Of a stretch of 64,000 bases of DNA, positions 12,419-32,110 are shown piece by piece. The notes under the pieces were generated by a model. The model saw only the letters and a list, made by a program, of their open reading frames with translations. It did no database searches and had not been told where the DNA came from. The stretch is from Strigamia acuminata (lineage: Eukaryota > Arthropoda > Chilopoda > Geophilomorpha > Linotaeniidae). A program made the translations under genes and the position numbers. The stretch spans positions 2,728,001-2,792,000 of the forward strand of contig OX442319.1 of the NCBI GenBank assembly GCA_949358305.1, written 5' to 3'. Numbering within the stretch: the first letter of the stretch is position 1; each line of letters opens with the position of its first letter.

Positions 12419-15400
12419 GGGGGTTTCATTAATTAAGCAATTTTGTAATTTTGCAACTTTAGCAATTTTGCACTTTTGGATTTGTCACATGATATCAGTT
12501 GCACCAATCATGTGCATAATTGCAAAAACACAAAACAGAAAAAATACACAATCACAAAATCAAAGGTAGTTTTGTTATTTTGGCAAAAATGGCAGCAGCC
12601 AAACTCAATCCAAGTGGCCATCACAAATTGTGATTAATAATTAGTTTCAAAAACAATCTCATAATTTTGCAATTTTGCAATTATTTAAATAGTCACGTGA
12701 CTTCCTATCCACCATATTAGGTTATAGTTATATCCAACCAATTTTAAAATGTGATGCAAAAAAACTAGTTCTTATTTGTGTGATGGAACAAAATATTTTT
12801 TAATAAGGTGCATTTTAATAAATACTAGCTGTTCACCCACAAAGCCAAAGCCATAGATCAGACAAATGTATACAACCAAATCATAAAATAAATTTTTGCA
12901 AAACTAAACTAAACCCATAATAATGCAACCCAAACCCAAACTACACCAAACCAAAACCAATGCCAATCTGGCCAATACCCAAACACAATCAAACCCAAAA
13001 GTTAACCTAAACCCAACGCCAATCCAGCCAATTCAATTTTGGCCCAAACCACTGCAACCTGCTATTTTGTCCTCCTTTATTATTCAACCACTTTTTCCAA
13101 CTTTTTCTTATAAATCAACCCAAAAAAGATCGTTTTTTCCAAAATTTAAAATCAACGGTGTGACGGTGACGACCACAACTCCTATCGCATGATAGTACCG
13201 GGTATAAGTCGCGTGAAATAGTGAATAATACGAGATAAAATAAAGACAACAAGTTTCTCAAAACACTACATTTATTGTTGTCAAACAATAGAATCAAATC
13301 TAAAAGTTATACAAATTCTAATGCCGACATTTGGCAAGTTAAATACAAGTTAAACTATACATGAATTGGCTGTAAAACAGCCCTAAAATAATATGATTAC
13401 GGTCATTGGTGATCCGGGGTTCGGGAACGGCAAAACGCCCGCTCGACCGAGTATAGATGTCATCAGATAGCCGGGCTGGCTGTGTCCTCGCGGCTTCCGT
13501 CGGCGCTTCGTAATCGTGGAACTGGTTCCTTCGCGTTCCTGGTTCGTATCGTGTAATGGTCCGTGTAATGCTGTCTGGCTCGATCCGAGAGGTGCGGTTG
13601 ACTCATGTGCACCGCCACAACTAGGGTTGGAAATTGGTAATGAATAAATGAAGTCATTTATTCGCCAAGATTCCGCTTGCGAATTATATGTAATTCGCGG
13701 TGTTGTGAGTTTAGTAAATTAACTCAATAAATTGTATTCAATTTATTGTTACGAATTTGATTCGTCGTACAATGAAATAAGTCTCGTGACTTACTTCGGT
13801 TGTTAACTTGTTGCCAAGTTTAAACAATTAAGGTTTATTATCAACTACAGGATATAATAAAGGTTAAACATCGCAACACACAATTGCCGTCAAAGTTCGC
13901 CTTGCTGAGCAGAACAGTATCGCGCGTGCCCTAAATAACAGTGCGGTGAGAGACGGCACTGGTATTCAGGGGGATATAGCCCGCAGTTCTGCACAACAGA
14001 ATTAATCACCCGAGATACTACTCATAAGTAGACTGCTTTGGCACCATCACCGAAGAGATATAACTTTCCCAAACACATAGTGCTACTGGCGGTAACTGCA
14101 TGTTTTGCATGCAGACTGCTTTGGCACCATCAAGTGATGGAGTCAATCTCTTTCAGTAACAGTGCTACTAACGGTTACTAAATACTTTGGTATCACACGT
14201 GATTCTATTGTCCGACCACGAGGATACTTATGCGGGAGGCTTTCTCCTCGGCAAGACCGTTTGACGGAAACATTAACAGTCCGAACTTCGCCTTCAGTTG
14301 ACGGGGGTTGCATGGCTCAGCAGAGCCATGCTATGCATGGACCGGTAGGCCCATGCCCTGAGTAAGAAACAGTTATTTGACATGCGGAACATACCAAATA
14401 ACCAGAAATCAAGAACTAACTTAACTTCCTGTTGTCAGGGAGTTTTATACTCGGTGGGATTAAGTTCCACCAATCTCGTATCGCAGGAAGTGGATACGGG
14501 GATGCAAATTGGGATTATGCTAATTTTTTAGCACAAACCGGAACTGGATACCGGGGACAGGAAATGGATACACAGAACGGAAATACCTTCGAAACCGTGT
14601 TTCTCGTCATGTATCGGTGATAAAGCAGTAACGCCTATTTTATCTTCTTAAGTATTGATAATATATTTTTATATTATCGATGTGAATCACATTTAGTCGT
14701 ATCAACATAATAATATGTTTGTGAACTATTTATATGGAAAATAGTAAGTTCGAGGTTGAATTTGCCGCTAATACTAGTGGCGCCATCTATTGCTAATTTG
14801 TCACAACGGTTAATCCGATCAAAAAGTTATCTGTACCATCGTTTTCAGCGGGATTTTCTTCTCTGGAAACCTGTTTTAAACATTTCATTCGGTTAATTTT
14901 ACGAATTTTTGGTTTTGTCATGGTCGAATCTCGAATTCAAATTCTGCACCAAATTTCCAAATTTTCCCATTCGGTCCCCCGCTAAGATGGCCCGAATCGG
15001 CACTTTTCCTCGCCCGAATCAAAAAATAAAAAATACAGGCTTGTGCAGAATTGTCTCCTCTTCAAAATGAGCTTGGTTCCATAATTTTCCGAGCTCATCT
15101 TGACATAGAAAACAATAAAAAACGATACGCGACGAACATTTCCGCCTGAATTTCCATTCGGGCACCCGCTAAAATCGCCCTGAATCGCCCTGAATCGGTA
15201 CTTTTTTTTACCCGAATCGAAGTATTGAGTTTCCTAGCTGTTATACAGTCATGGATGCATCAGCATTTTGATGATATACAAGGATACAAGTTGGCCACTT
15301 AGATAGAGCTTGGATGCCTCCATTTTGTTTTGAGTTTCACAAGCCTCAAAATCACTTCTTATCAAAATCACAAAAACTACCTTTTAGATGTTTTTGGGAT

Positions 15401-15623
15401 TTTGTGTTTTTACTCTTTTGTGCTTTAGTGAATGTGAATGTGATTGGTAGAACAGATATCACATGACAATACTCAAAAATCACAAAATTGTCCAGATCAC
15501 ACAATTGCAAAATTGACTGGGTTAATTCAATGTAAACTCATTTTTGGAGGCATCAAAAAATAATGATTTTGTGATTAATGCAAAATCACAAAATTGCAAA
15601 ATCATTCATATAATGAAACCCCC
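12419..15623. mobile_element. Second GGGGGTTTCATTA-ended element, interrupted by a large insertion
   Basis: The left end (GGGGGTTTCATTAATTAAGC at 12419) and the right end (inverse, finishing TAATGAAACCCCC at 15623) mirror each other for several hundred bases, sharing ACAAAATTGCAAAA-type and CACATGATATC motifs. The distance of 3.2 kb against 0.47 kb for the neighbouring relative indicates about 2.5 kb of foreign DNA in the middle (roughly 12.75-15.25 kb). That DNA includes an imperfect tandem duplication near 14030-14190 (each copy starts GACTGCTTTGGCACCATCA) and GC-richer patches at 13.4-13.6 and 14.2-14.6 kb. I could not classify the insert, and its short open frames match nothing I know. 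Confidence 0.5.
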
Positions 15624-16265
15624 TATTGTAACGAATCACAAGACACCTAAAAAATCGGTTCGTTATAACGAAAGTTTGTTTTCTCAAAATTTTTTAGCAT
15701 GGTGTTCTATGGCCAACCAACTAACCAAGACATTTTTAAATTTCAAGTATTTGTTATATCGAAAATTTGTTGTATCGCGGTTCGTCATAACAAGGTTCGA
15801 CTGTATGACATTTTGAACACTACCGGTATATTTAGTGTACCGTAACGTATTACAATAAAATTCAAAATCTCTAATTGAACCCCTCGAAAAATATCACAGT
15901 ACCAAATAAAAATTTCATATAAAAACCCCGACTGGAATGCATTACTCTCAGCTGCTCTCAACATTAATTGGGACCCAATCAAAACTGCCACTGACCCCAA
16001 TTTTATGGTAAATTCCACAATATACGTAAAATTCATAGACCCCAACCCAAGAAATTCCACAAACACATGAAATCCTGGTGGTCATTAGAATTAGAACTGA
16101 CCAACCTACTCCGCCAAAAAAATCAACAATTCCTCTCTTGTAAGGCACCTCATCATGGTGAGATCTAGAAACTTCTGGAGTTGGTCAATTCCACTTGCAA
16201 AAGCTCAAACTCACCAGCACTTCTTAACAACTATGAATCTTTTGCTGAATTCTGTAATAACCCCC

Positions 16266-16383
16266 CAGTGCTGGACTGGCCCGGCTGGGTGACCCGTGGC
16301 TGCTGTGGCCTGTCCCGACTTCATTAATTGTGGCCCGGACACCCAGATTTCCCGGCAATAAATTTGTTCCCAGTCCAGCCCTG
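16266..16383. mobile_element. 118-bp hAT-type MITE inside the LINE relic
   Basis: The ends CAGTGCTGGACTGG and CCAGTCCAGCCCTG are inverted repeats. The 8-bp target duplication TAACCCCC is exact (16258-16265 and 16384-16391). Removing the insertion rejoins the LINE-like frame across the site, which shows it arrived after the LINE. Confidence 0.85.
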
Positions 16384-16810
16384 TAACCCCCTTCAGCTTC
16401 CACTAATCAAACAGGCAAACATAACCCTTCACGAGCCAATACCAGATACCTTCCACAAGTTCTTGCAAATTAGCTCAGCTGACTTCATTTTTGCATCTTA
16501 CAATACAAACTTAAAGTCCAACACATCCCCTGACAGGTTCTCTGGCATTGTTATCAAAAACTACTTCCTGCCCTTCTCTCTCCTCTCATGATCATCTTTA
16601 ATGCCATCATTGACACTAAGACTTATCCTGAGCAGTGGAAACATGCAACTATCTACAAAATCAGGAGTAAGGACCTCGTACAAGACTACTGGCCCATCTC
16701 GTCCCTCCTACCCATCAGTAAAATTGCTGATCATTGTGAACTGATGCAGATCAGTCCTACAATAGTTAAAAAAATTCCCCGAATAGCAATTTGGAACCCG
16801 CCCCAGGTCT

Positions 16811-17258
16811 AAAGCTAGGTTCACACTTGTGTTCATACTAGACGCATTGCAAGAAATCTGACGCAACGCAAGCTGCTTACGTCTAAAAATTCTTGACGTT
16901 GACGCCAATTCCTGCTTCAACTCCAAGTTGAAGTTAGCGACGCAACGCAAGGAAAGGTCTTGCGGTTAACCAATCACGATCGAATCCACCTGACCTATGA
17001 TACAGTCGATTCACGTCTGGTTGGCGAGACTTTGGCACATGCAAACAGGCCGCCATTTTTGGATTCCGAAACTATAGTTCTAGAACTAGATCCAATTCCA
17101 GGTCTCATTGAAACCATCTGATTGGTCAGACGTAACATCAATTGTTTCAGCTCTGTTCACACGTGCCCTACAGTGTGAACAGTCATTGCGTTTGACTAAT
17201 TTTACCTTGCATTGCGTTGCATTGCCCCAAGTGTGAACACAATGTTGAACCTAGCTTA
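16811..17258. mobile_element. TIR element with AAAGCTAGGTTCACAC ends inside the LINE relic
   Basis: The left end AAAGCTAGGTTCACACTTGT faces a right end whose inverse reads TTAAGCTAGGTTCAACATTG. Further inside, ACGCATTGC/GCAATGCGT-type motifs recur on both sides. The insertion separates the LINE WPISSLLPISKI segment from the motif A segment. No target duplication longer than TAA can be claimed. No coding capacity is visible. Confidence 0.65.
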
Positions 17259-18062
17259 ATGCAACTCTTCTTTTAAGGTCTATCTACTCCGACATTATAT
17301 TCTGAGCTGACAAACACCAATACCTGGCTAAAACAGATGTCTCGAAGGCATTTGACACCCCAGCCCAGCCCAATGTCCTGACCGCCTTTAGAAATCTGGG
17401 CATTAGGCCCACTCCAATAGCACTTAATTCCTACTTCTCTGATAGGTCATTCCTAATTGCGAGTGAACCTACCGGCACAGTCTATCCTTCCATGAGAAGA
17501 GTCATTCACTGAGCTACAACACAACAATCTGCACCTATGTTGATGACAATTTTCTCACCTATAGGACAGAGACAATAAACACTGACCAGATAATTAATAC
17601 CTATGCTCATGACCTCACACTCCTCACGGAATGGTACTCTAAAACCTCAATGCAATTAAACCTGCAAAAAACTCAACAAATAACCTTCTCTCGAAAACCT
17701 AAGGCTACTCCTAACACACAACCCCATCTTCTATACCTCACCTTCTCTGCCCACATAGCAACAATCGTCAGATACTCATATCGCTACTCTTTTTTGTTAA
17801 AGCAAACTCAGAAAAGTGCTTTCACTTTCTTAGTTAGTGTCATTCATCAAGAGCAAAATTTACCCCACCATATCGTATGCCTCCCCGTATGGAATTAATC
17901 CCCAAAAAGATACAAAACCCCATTAGTTACTGCATACAATCAAGTAGTACTTCGGTCTGCATTCCATTCCCGTGGAAGTCAAAGATCACCCCTCATTGTA
18001 TCAGATTAAAAGTGTTGGTGATATTGTTCAGTGCATCACCGTCAGGTGGCTTACAAGCATAT

Positions 18063-18569
18063 TGTTATGCGCCCGGACTGCGCTAGAAGCAGCGAGTCCG
18101 ATCACGCAGTTTAAAATGAAAGTTTATAGAAATTATCACCAGTCGGCGCCAGAGTGCACTCGGCACGACTGGTCCGATCAACTTTGCTATAACGGGGAAC
18201 CCAGTCTACTTGGTTGATGACAGAGCTGCTCTGAAAACATGCTCGTCTCTCTTAGTCTATTGGGACCAGCACCTTGAGTGCATGGTCTCTTTAGCCAGAG
18301 CCGATTATAAAGACTTAGAATATTTGAATTGTCTCTTATCTTAACTTTGATTTTCCTTTTCAGATTTGTTTAGGTTTATGATGTGACTTTGAATTAAGTT
18401 TATTATTTAGTTTTGATAAGTTGTTGTATTCAATCCCAACTGAATAAATGTGTTGATTTCGAATTTCAAGACAGTTGTCTTTATTCCTCTCTAACACAAA
18501 CTTCTCAAATAACTTAACCCAATTGAATTAAGAATTGTTATTTATGGTCTTCCCAAGCCACACGTAACA
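18063..18569. mobile_element. Probable solo LTR
   Basis: This 507-bp segment begins TGTTATGCGCCC and ends CGTAACA, the TG...CA form of long terminal repeats, and ATAT is duplicated outside (18059-18062 and 18570-18573). Internally there is a TATAAAG-like motif near 18305 and an AATAAA signal near 18443 followed by a GT/T-rich stretch, the expected order for an LTR promoter and polyadenylation region on the plus strand. No second LTR or internal coding region is adjacent, so it would be a recombination remnant. Confidence 0.6.
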
Positions 18570-18573
18570 ATAT

Positions 18574-21500
18574 TTGAATATATATGTAACTAATAAGAGA
18601 ATGAATCTCACTTTCTGTTTAACATGCAAATGTAACACATGTGACCAATTTTATCTCCAACCACATCTTGATGCAAATAACCCCATCCAAGCATAATCTC
18701 AACAAAATGTTTTGACCATCAGGAACTTATTGCACCTTAATCACCTTTCTTCTCTTGCAGACGCCGTCTGTAACTAGTCTTACCCTCTACAACACATACA
18801 CAACTCAAATCCGCTTTTGCCAAATGACTTTGCTGCTTGTTTACCGCTAGCTCGTACATTGCCGATAACCCGCCTCATTGTCCTAATCGCTCGGATCAAC
18901 AGCAACAGTAATCTGACCGGAAACCGGAGCAGACAAATCATAAACATAAATTATAATTTGTCCGACATTTCGCCTTGCCATTTGATTGAATAATGCGTCT
19001 CGAACTCTTTTCCTTCGTAATATGTAGAGGATATGCAATGGCAGTCTTGCTAATATAATGTAGTTTGGAATACACAGCCATTAAAAAGGAAACTTTAGGT
19101 TTAATGAAGAGCTCTAGGTACATGTGGGCTTCCATCTGGACAGACTGAGCAGAAATCAAGATTGAACGAGTTATTAGGTTTGGCCACTTGGGCAAAATGA
19201 CGTCACTTCCTTAAATCGAAGAGGCAAAGCTATTGTTGCTCTGACGTCAGTGGGCGCCCATTCAAATCGAAAAGATGTCGTAGTGTGCTTACCGGCAAAA
19301 TCATAAACCAAGAATATACTGGGTGAAAGAAAAGTCTGTCACTCTACTAAATATTTCTGAAAGTATTGACAATGCATCTAATCTAATAATGGTAAAGTAT
19401 TAAAGTTGGGTGGGGCAATTTTTTGGTGACCCAAAATTTGACCTTGGGATGTTCCTTCAAGGTCATTGGAAAATTATCTTGGAAACCGTTAGAGATAGAC
19501 AGAAATTTTCAATTGTAAACTTGTAGAGCAACATTTATTTAGTCTAAAAATGACTAGTCCTCAAATCTTTTGTACTAAAAAATTTTAAGAAAATCGCAAT
19601 TTTCTAAAGTAGACACAAGTCAAAGGCTAACATGACCAAAATTGAAAAAGTGCCAAAAACGTGCTGATTAGACGTAAAATGACCTAAAAATTGATTCCCG
19701 CGGTTGGAATTTGCATATCTGGCACCGTTGCAGAGATATGGGCAGATATTGACGACTTTTTCTTTTCAACAACTCAGTTTTCTGCCCATATCTCTGCAAC
19801 GGTGCCAGATATGCAAGACGAAAATAATAAAAATAAATAAGTTTGAACCATCTGATGGTGATTTTAAACACTACTGGTAAAAGTTAAAAGCTTTTATCTG
19901 AAGCGCTCTAACTAATGCAGCAAAGTCAGTTTAAAAGTTATGCTGGAGCAGAAAATTTCAATTCAGAATAAATTAATTAAATTAATAATCAATGATGGTT
20001 CATTGGAGGTACGGTACACGAATTGTTAATTTTTAGACCTTCATTTTTTTAAAGGTCTAATTTTTAATTTAAACAGATTGTTTTAATTCAAAAAACGGAA
20101 TTTCAAATGTAGATATGGATTTTTTTTTAATTAAAAAAGTATGACGGAGTATAACATTAGAACTAATGTTTTTCAATTAGCAATAACGTTTTGTAATCGG
20201 AAAAAACTATTGAATTTTCTTTTCCGTGCAAAATCAACCCTTTAACAGCCCAGATAATCCAGTTCGATGCAGCTGATCATTGAAAATTTAATATTTCATT
20301 ACTAACAATTCGATTTATGTTTACATCAATATTTACACAATGAATTTCTGTCAGCACAAAGGACTTGCATTTTATCTTAAATGTGCATCACATTTTCAAA
20401 ATATATTTCTAAATCATTTATGCAATAGAAACGAATTATTAATTAAAAGATCAAGGGCCACACTGGTTTTATTTGGCAGTACTAGCTGCTTTGATTAGAT
20501 AATCAGCTTGTTATGAATTCAATCCGACGTGTCGCGCCACGCAATTCGTCGTGCATTCGTGCGACGTCGCGCTCATTCGTCGGCGCGACCTAATACCCCG
20601 TCCGCACTACAGGCTAAGCAGTATTTGAGCTAGCTAATCTCAAGCTAGATTAGCCTAGCCTATTTTGTTAGGCCAGACATTTCGCACTATTGACATACGG
20701 TATTTTCTTTTGATCGAACTATGTATGCATAGGCGTGATTCACAATGTCGCGCTTATGAATGTCGCGCATGTTACGTATCATCGTTTATTAATACTTTAT
20801 TGACAACGTCTGACTAACGTTTATTTCTGCGCTATGATTGATCAAGATTACCATAAAGCAACTCCTTCAAACTCGCAGCAATGCAAGATATCTTAAGATT
20901 ATACGCCCGGGCATTTATTCAGAGCTATACGACGAATTTTTAATAAGTTTTACGGAGAAATGAATACTAATTATAATTAATATTGCAGTAACAGTGATCT
21001 GTTGTGGTTATTAATGTGTGTTGATGTCGTTCAGCGGTTTACATCCGAATGCTTTTGTAATCAAACGAAAATGATTTAAATTAAATTACATAAAAACGTC
21101 GTGATTCACATTTCAAATTAGACATCTCTTAGTAATATCACAAACATTCATGATGAATACACCATTGGGATATCCTGTAGCATGTACTGTGGATATCCTA
21201 GTACACACAGTACAATTCACATCCAAAAACATCCTCGTAAAATATTTTTCATTGAACCTTTTAAATTTAACATGACTAAGAGTTGTTTTGGAACTATTTT
21301 TAGACTTTCTATGTATATTCTAATGTCTATAATATCAACTTATCTTACTTGTTAGTGCTGTATCAAGTTACGAGTCAAAATGTCTTAATTATTTGCAGTA
21401 TTCTTGACTTTTTGTGAAAGAAGATCACTATTTCAATATCAATGACATCGTTTTGACATAATGAATAGTTTGCATAATTCACTCGAACGTGCATTGTGCA

Positions 21501-22219
21501 TTGAGGATGAGTGGCTGCATGATGCGGCGCAGGAAAGGAAACGTACAAACACGAACGGAATGAATGGAAACGGAAAAGTCAGATAACATTCAATGCGAGA
21601 ATATTAAAGCTTGAATATCATTTTTTTTCTCATTTGCTGGTGTTATGTCAAGGGTTAAAAGTGAATATATTTTTTCCGCACTTTTTTTCAAACTGGAAAT
21701 CATTCGATAAAATAATATCTAAAAAATAAATGAAAAAATTGGTTTTTATTGATGACATGTCGAATTTTTGTGTCTTTTCCGAGAAAATTAAATTCTAGGT
21801 CAAAAAAATAAATTTAAAATCCCATGACGTCATTTGCACACATGGAATGACGTCAAAATTGATAGCAGACACCAAATCCTACCCGGGTCCACGATGCATC
21901 TAAATTACACGTTGTTCATCTCATCGTCCAGATGGAAAACGGAATTGGATGTTGTAAGGAAATAAGTAATTCAAGGTAACAACGATTTTCAAAATTATTT
22001 ATTTATTTATTTATTTATTTTTTGATTAATTATTTCTTTTTAATCTGGTTGGATTTTGACCCTAAAATTTCAGCCTTTTTCGTTTTTGCAGGTTTTTTGG
22101 AGTTTTCTTTTAAAAAAAGAAAGGAAAAAGCCATAAAACGAATTGATCACAAAACAACTGGTGGTGGTGTCGTCACAGGAAGGTTTTATTGCTATTGGAG
22201 GAACGACACCTGGAAAGTT
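18574..22219. other. Intergenic stretch, no gene recognised
   Basis: This 3.6-kb region is mostly AT-rich with no exon-like blocks. Apart from the perfect inverted repeat at 19711-19816, the only distinct patch is a CpG-containing segment with recurring GTCGCGC at about 20530-20770. An ATTT microsatellite lies near 22000-22020. Confidence 0.45.
19711..19816. repeat. Perfect 36-bp inverted repeat with 34-nt loop
   Basis: Arm 19711-19746 starts TTGCATATCTGGCACCGTTG and is exactly inverted at 19781-19816, leaving a loop at 19747-19780. The arms lack mismatches, unlike most old repeats nearby. It could be a transposon end pair, a hairpin RNA or a structured untranslated region; the sequence alone does not decide. 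Confidence 0.8.
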
Positions 22220-22227
22220 TATAAAAG
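22220..22227 (+). promoter_or_regulatory. Candidate TATA box of the ABCC5-like gene
   Basis: TATAAAAG lies 69 bp upstream of the chosen ATG at 22296, and a TCATCTAG initiator-like sequence follows about 25 bp downstream of it. Spacing and orientation fit a focused promoter with a short 5' leader. A transcript start was not observed, so this is an inference. Confidence 0.5.
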
Positions 22228-22295
22228 GTCGAGTGGGTCGAGTCATCTAGTTTGAATCTGTTCCTGTCTGACTCACAACATCACTCAAACTGATT

Positions 22296-31343
<9,048 letters not shown>

Positions 31344-31749
31344 CTTTGATCCTGATGATGAACCAATTCAGTCAATCAATTTTAAATATATCAGAAAGAT
31401 ACATTTACATGTGTATACTGTAGGTAATATATAGTGTTGCGTAATGTTTCGTAAAAGATTCGAGTTATGCCAGTGTATGTTGGAAGGTTGTAAATTCTAC
31501 GAGGCGAGAAATTATTCTTCATTATTTTTTTTATTCCTTTATAAATATTTAATCGATATTTACTAATTTTTATAAATTAAAAACATGTTTTATATGTTTA
31601 TTTTTTCATTTATGTCACTTCGGTCTACACACATGATTTTTTTAGTCATTTTGCCCATAGGTGGAGCCACAATCACAATACAGAATGCTCTACTTTCTAA
31701 CGATTGATTTTTGGTAGATGTAAAGTCCGGAAGTTAATCGTCCCAGTGC

Positions 31750-32110
31750 TTGAATTTATCCATTTGGAAAGACTCATTTTGGGTATGGTTTGGCAACCGT
31801 AAAAGTTGAATTAATTACCGCCAGAGCGCGCTGCACAATTGTAAAGAGCGAAACTCAAACATAAACCAAAGTACTAAACTGAAATTTCTATAATAAGTCG
31901 GTACGAAGAGGCCTATGTAATGCTCGTGTCAGCCACTGGATGACCACAACACGGGCCTCTTCGTACCGAGTCCGGAAAAAAAGAATAACACAGACATCTT
32001 AGTATTTTAGTAATAATTTTAGTTTGAGTTTCGCCTAATGGTGCAGCGCACGCTGGCGGTAATTAGTGCAACCATACTCGAGGTGAGTCTCTCCAAATGG
32101 ATAAATTCAA
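31750..32110. mobile_element. Foldback element with long imperfect inverted arms
   Basis: The left arm starting TTGAATTTATCCATTTGGA is mirrored by TCCAAATGGATAAATTCAA at the right end. Inside, TTAATTACCGCCAGAGCGCG faces CGCACGCTGGCGGTAATTA, and CGGTACGAAGAGGCC faces GGCCTCTTCGTACCG. Each arm is about 165 bp and the loop is only a few dozen bases. No coding capacity or sure target duplication was found. Confidence 0.7.

Larger units (their letters stand above)
11205..15803. mobile_element. Candidate outer TA-flanked element split by nested insertions
   Basis: The left end CAGGTCGAATCTTG and the inverted right end CAGTCGAACCTTG face each other across 4.6 kb, each with TA outside (11203-11204 and 15804-15805). 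Both ends are followed by related GTTACGAAC/GTTATGACGAAC motifs. Subterminal blocks with TAACGA motifs at 11250-11300 and 15640-15790 look like the two halves of a single short element. At least four other insertions (11415-11684, 11745-11931, 11947-12412, 12419-15623) now separate them. The pairing of these two ends is an inference from sequence similarity. Confidence 0.5.
16150..18050 (+). pseudogene. Decayed LINE reverse transcriptase (CR1/L2-like)
   Basis: Fragments in shifting plus-strand frames line up in order with a non-LTR retrotransposon ORF2. A pre-RT segment with SSNSPALLNNYESFAEF (about 16200) is followed by PEQWKHATIYKI and WPISSLLPISKI (about 16630-16730), then the motif A region TDVSKAFDT (about 17335) and a YVDD catalytic box (about 17540). 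The last recognisable part is a thumb-like segment ending LQKTQQITFSRKP. Many stops and frameshifts are present, and three later insertions interrupt or abut it (16266-16383, 16811-17258, 18063-18569). The gene is certainly dead. Assignment to the CR1/L2 group is a judgement from motif wording. Confidence 0.8.
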
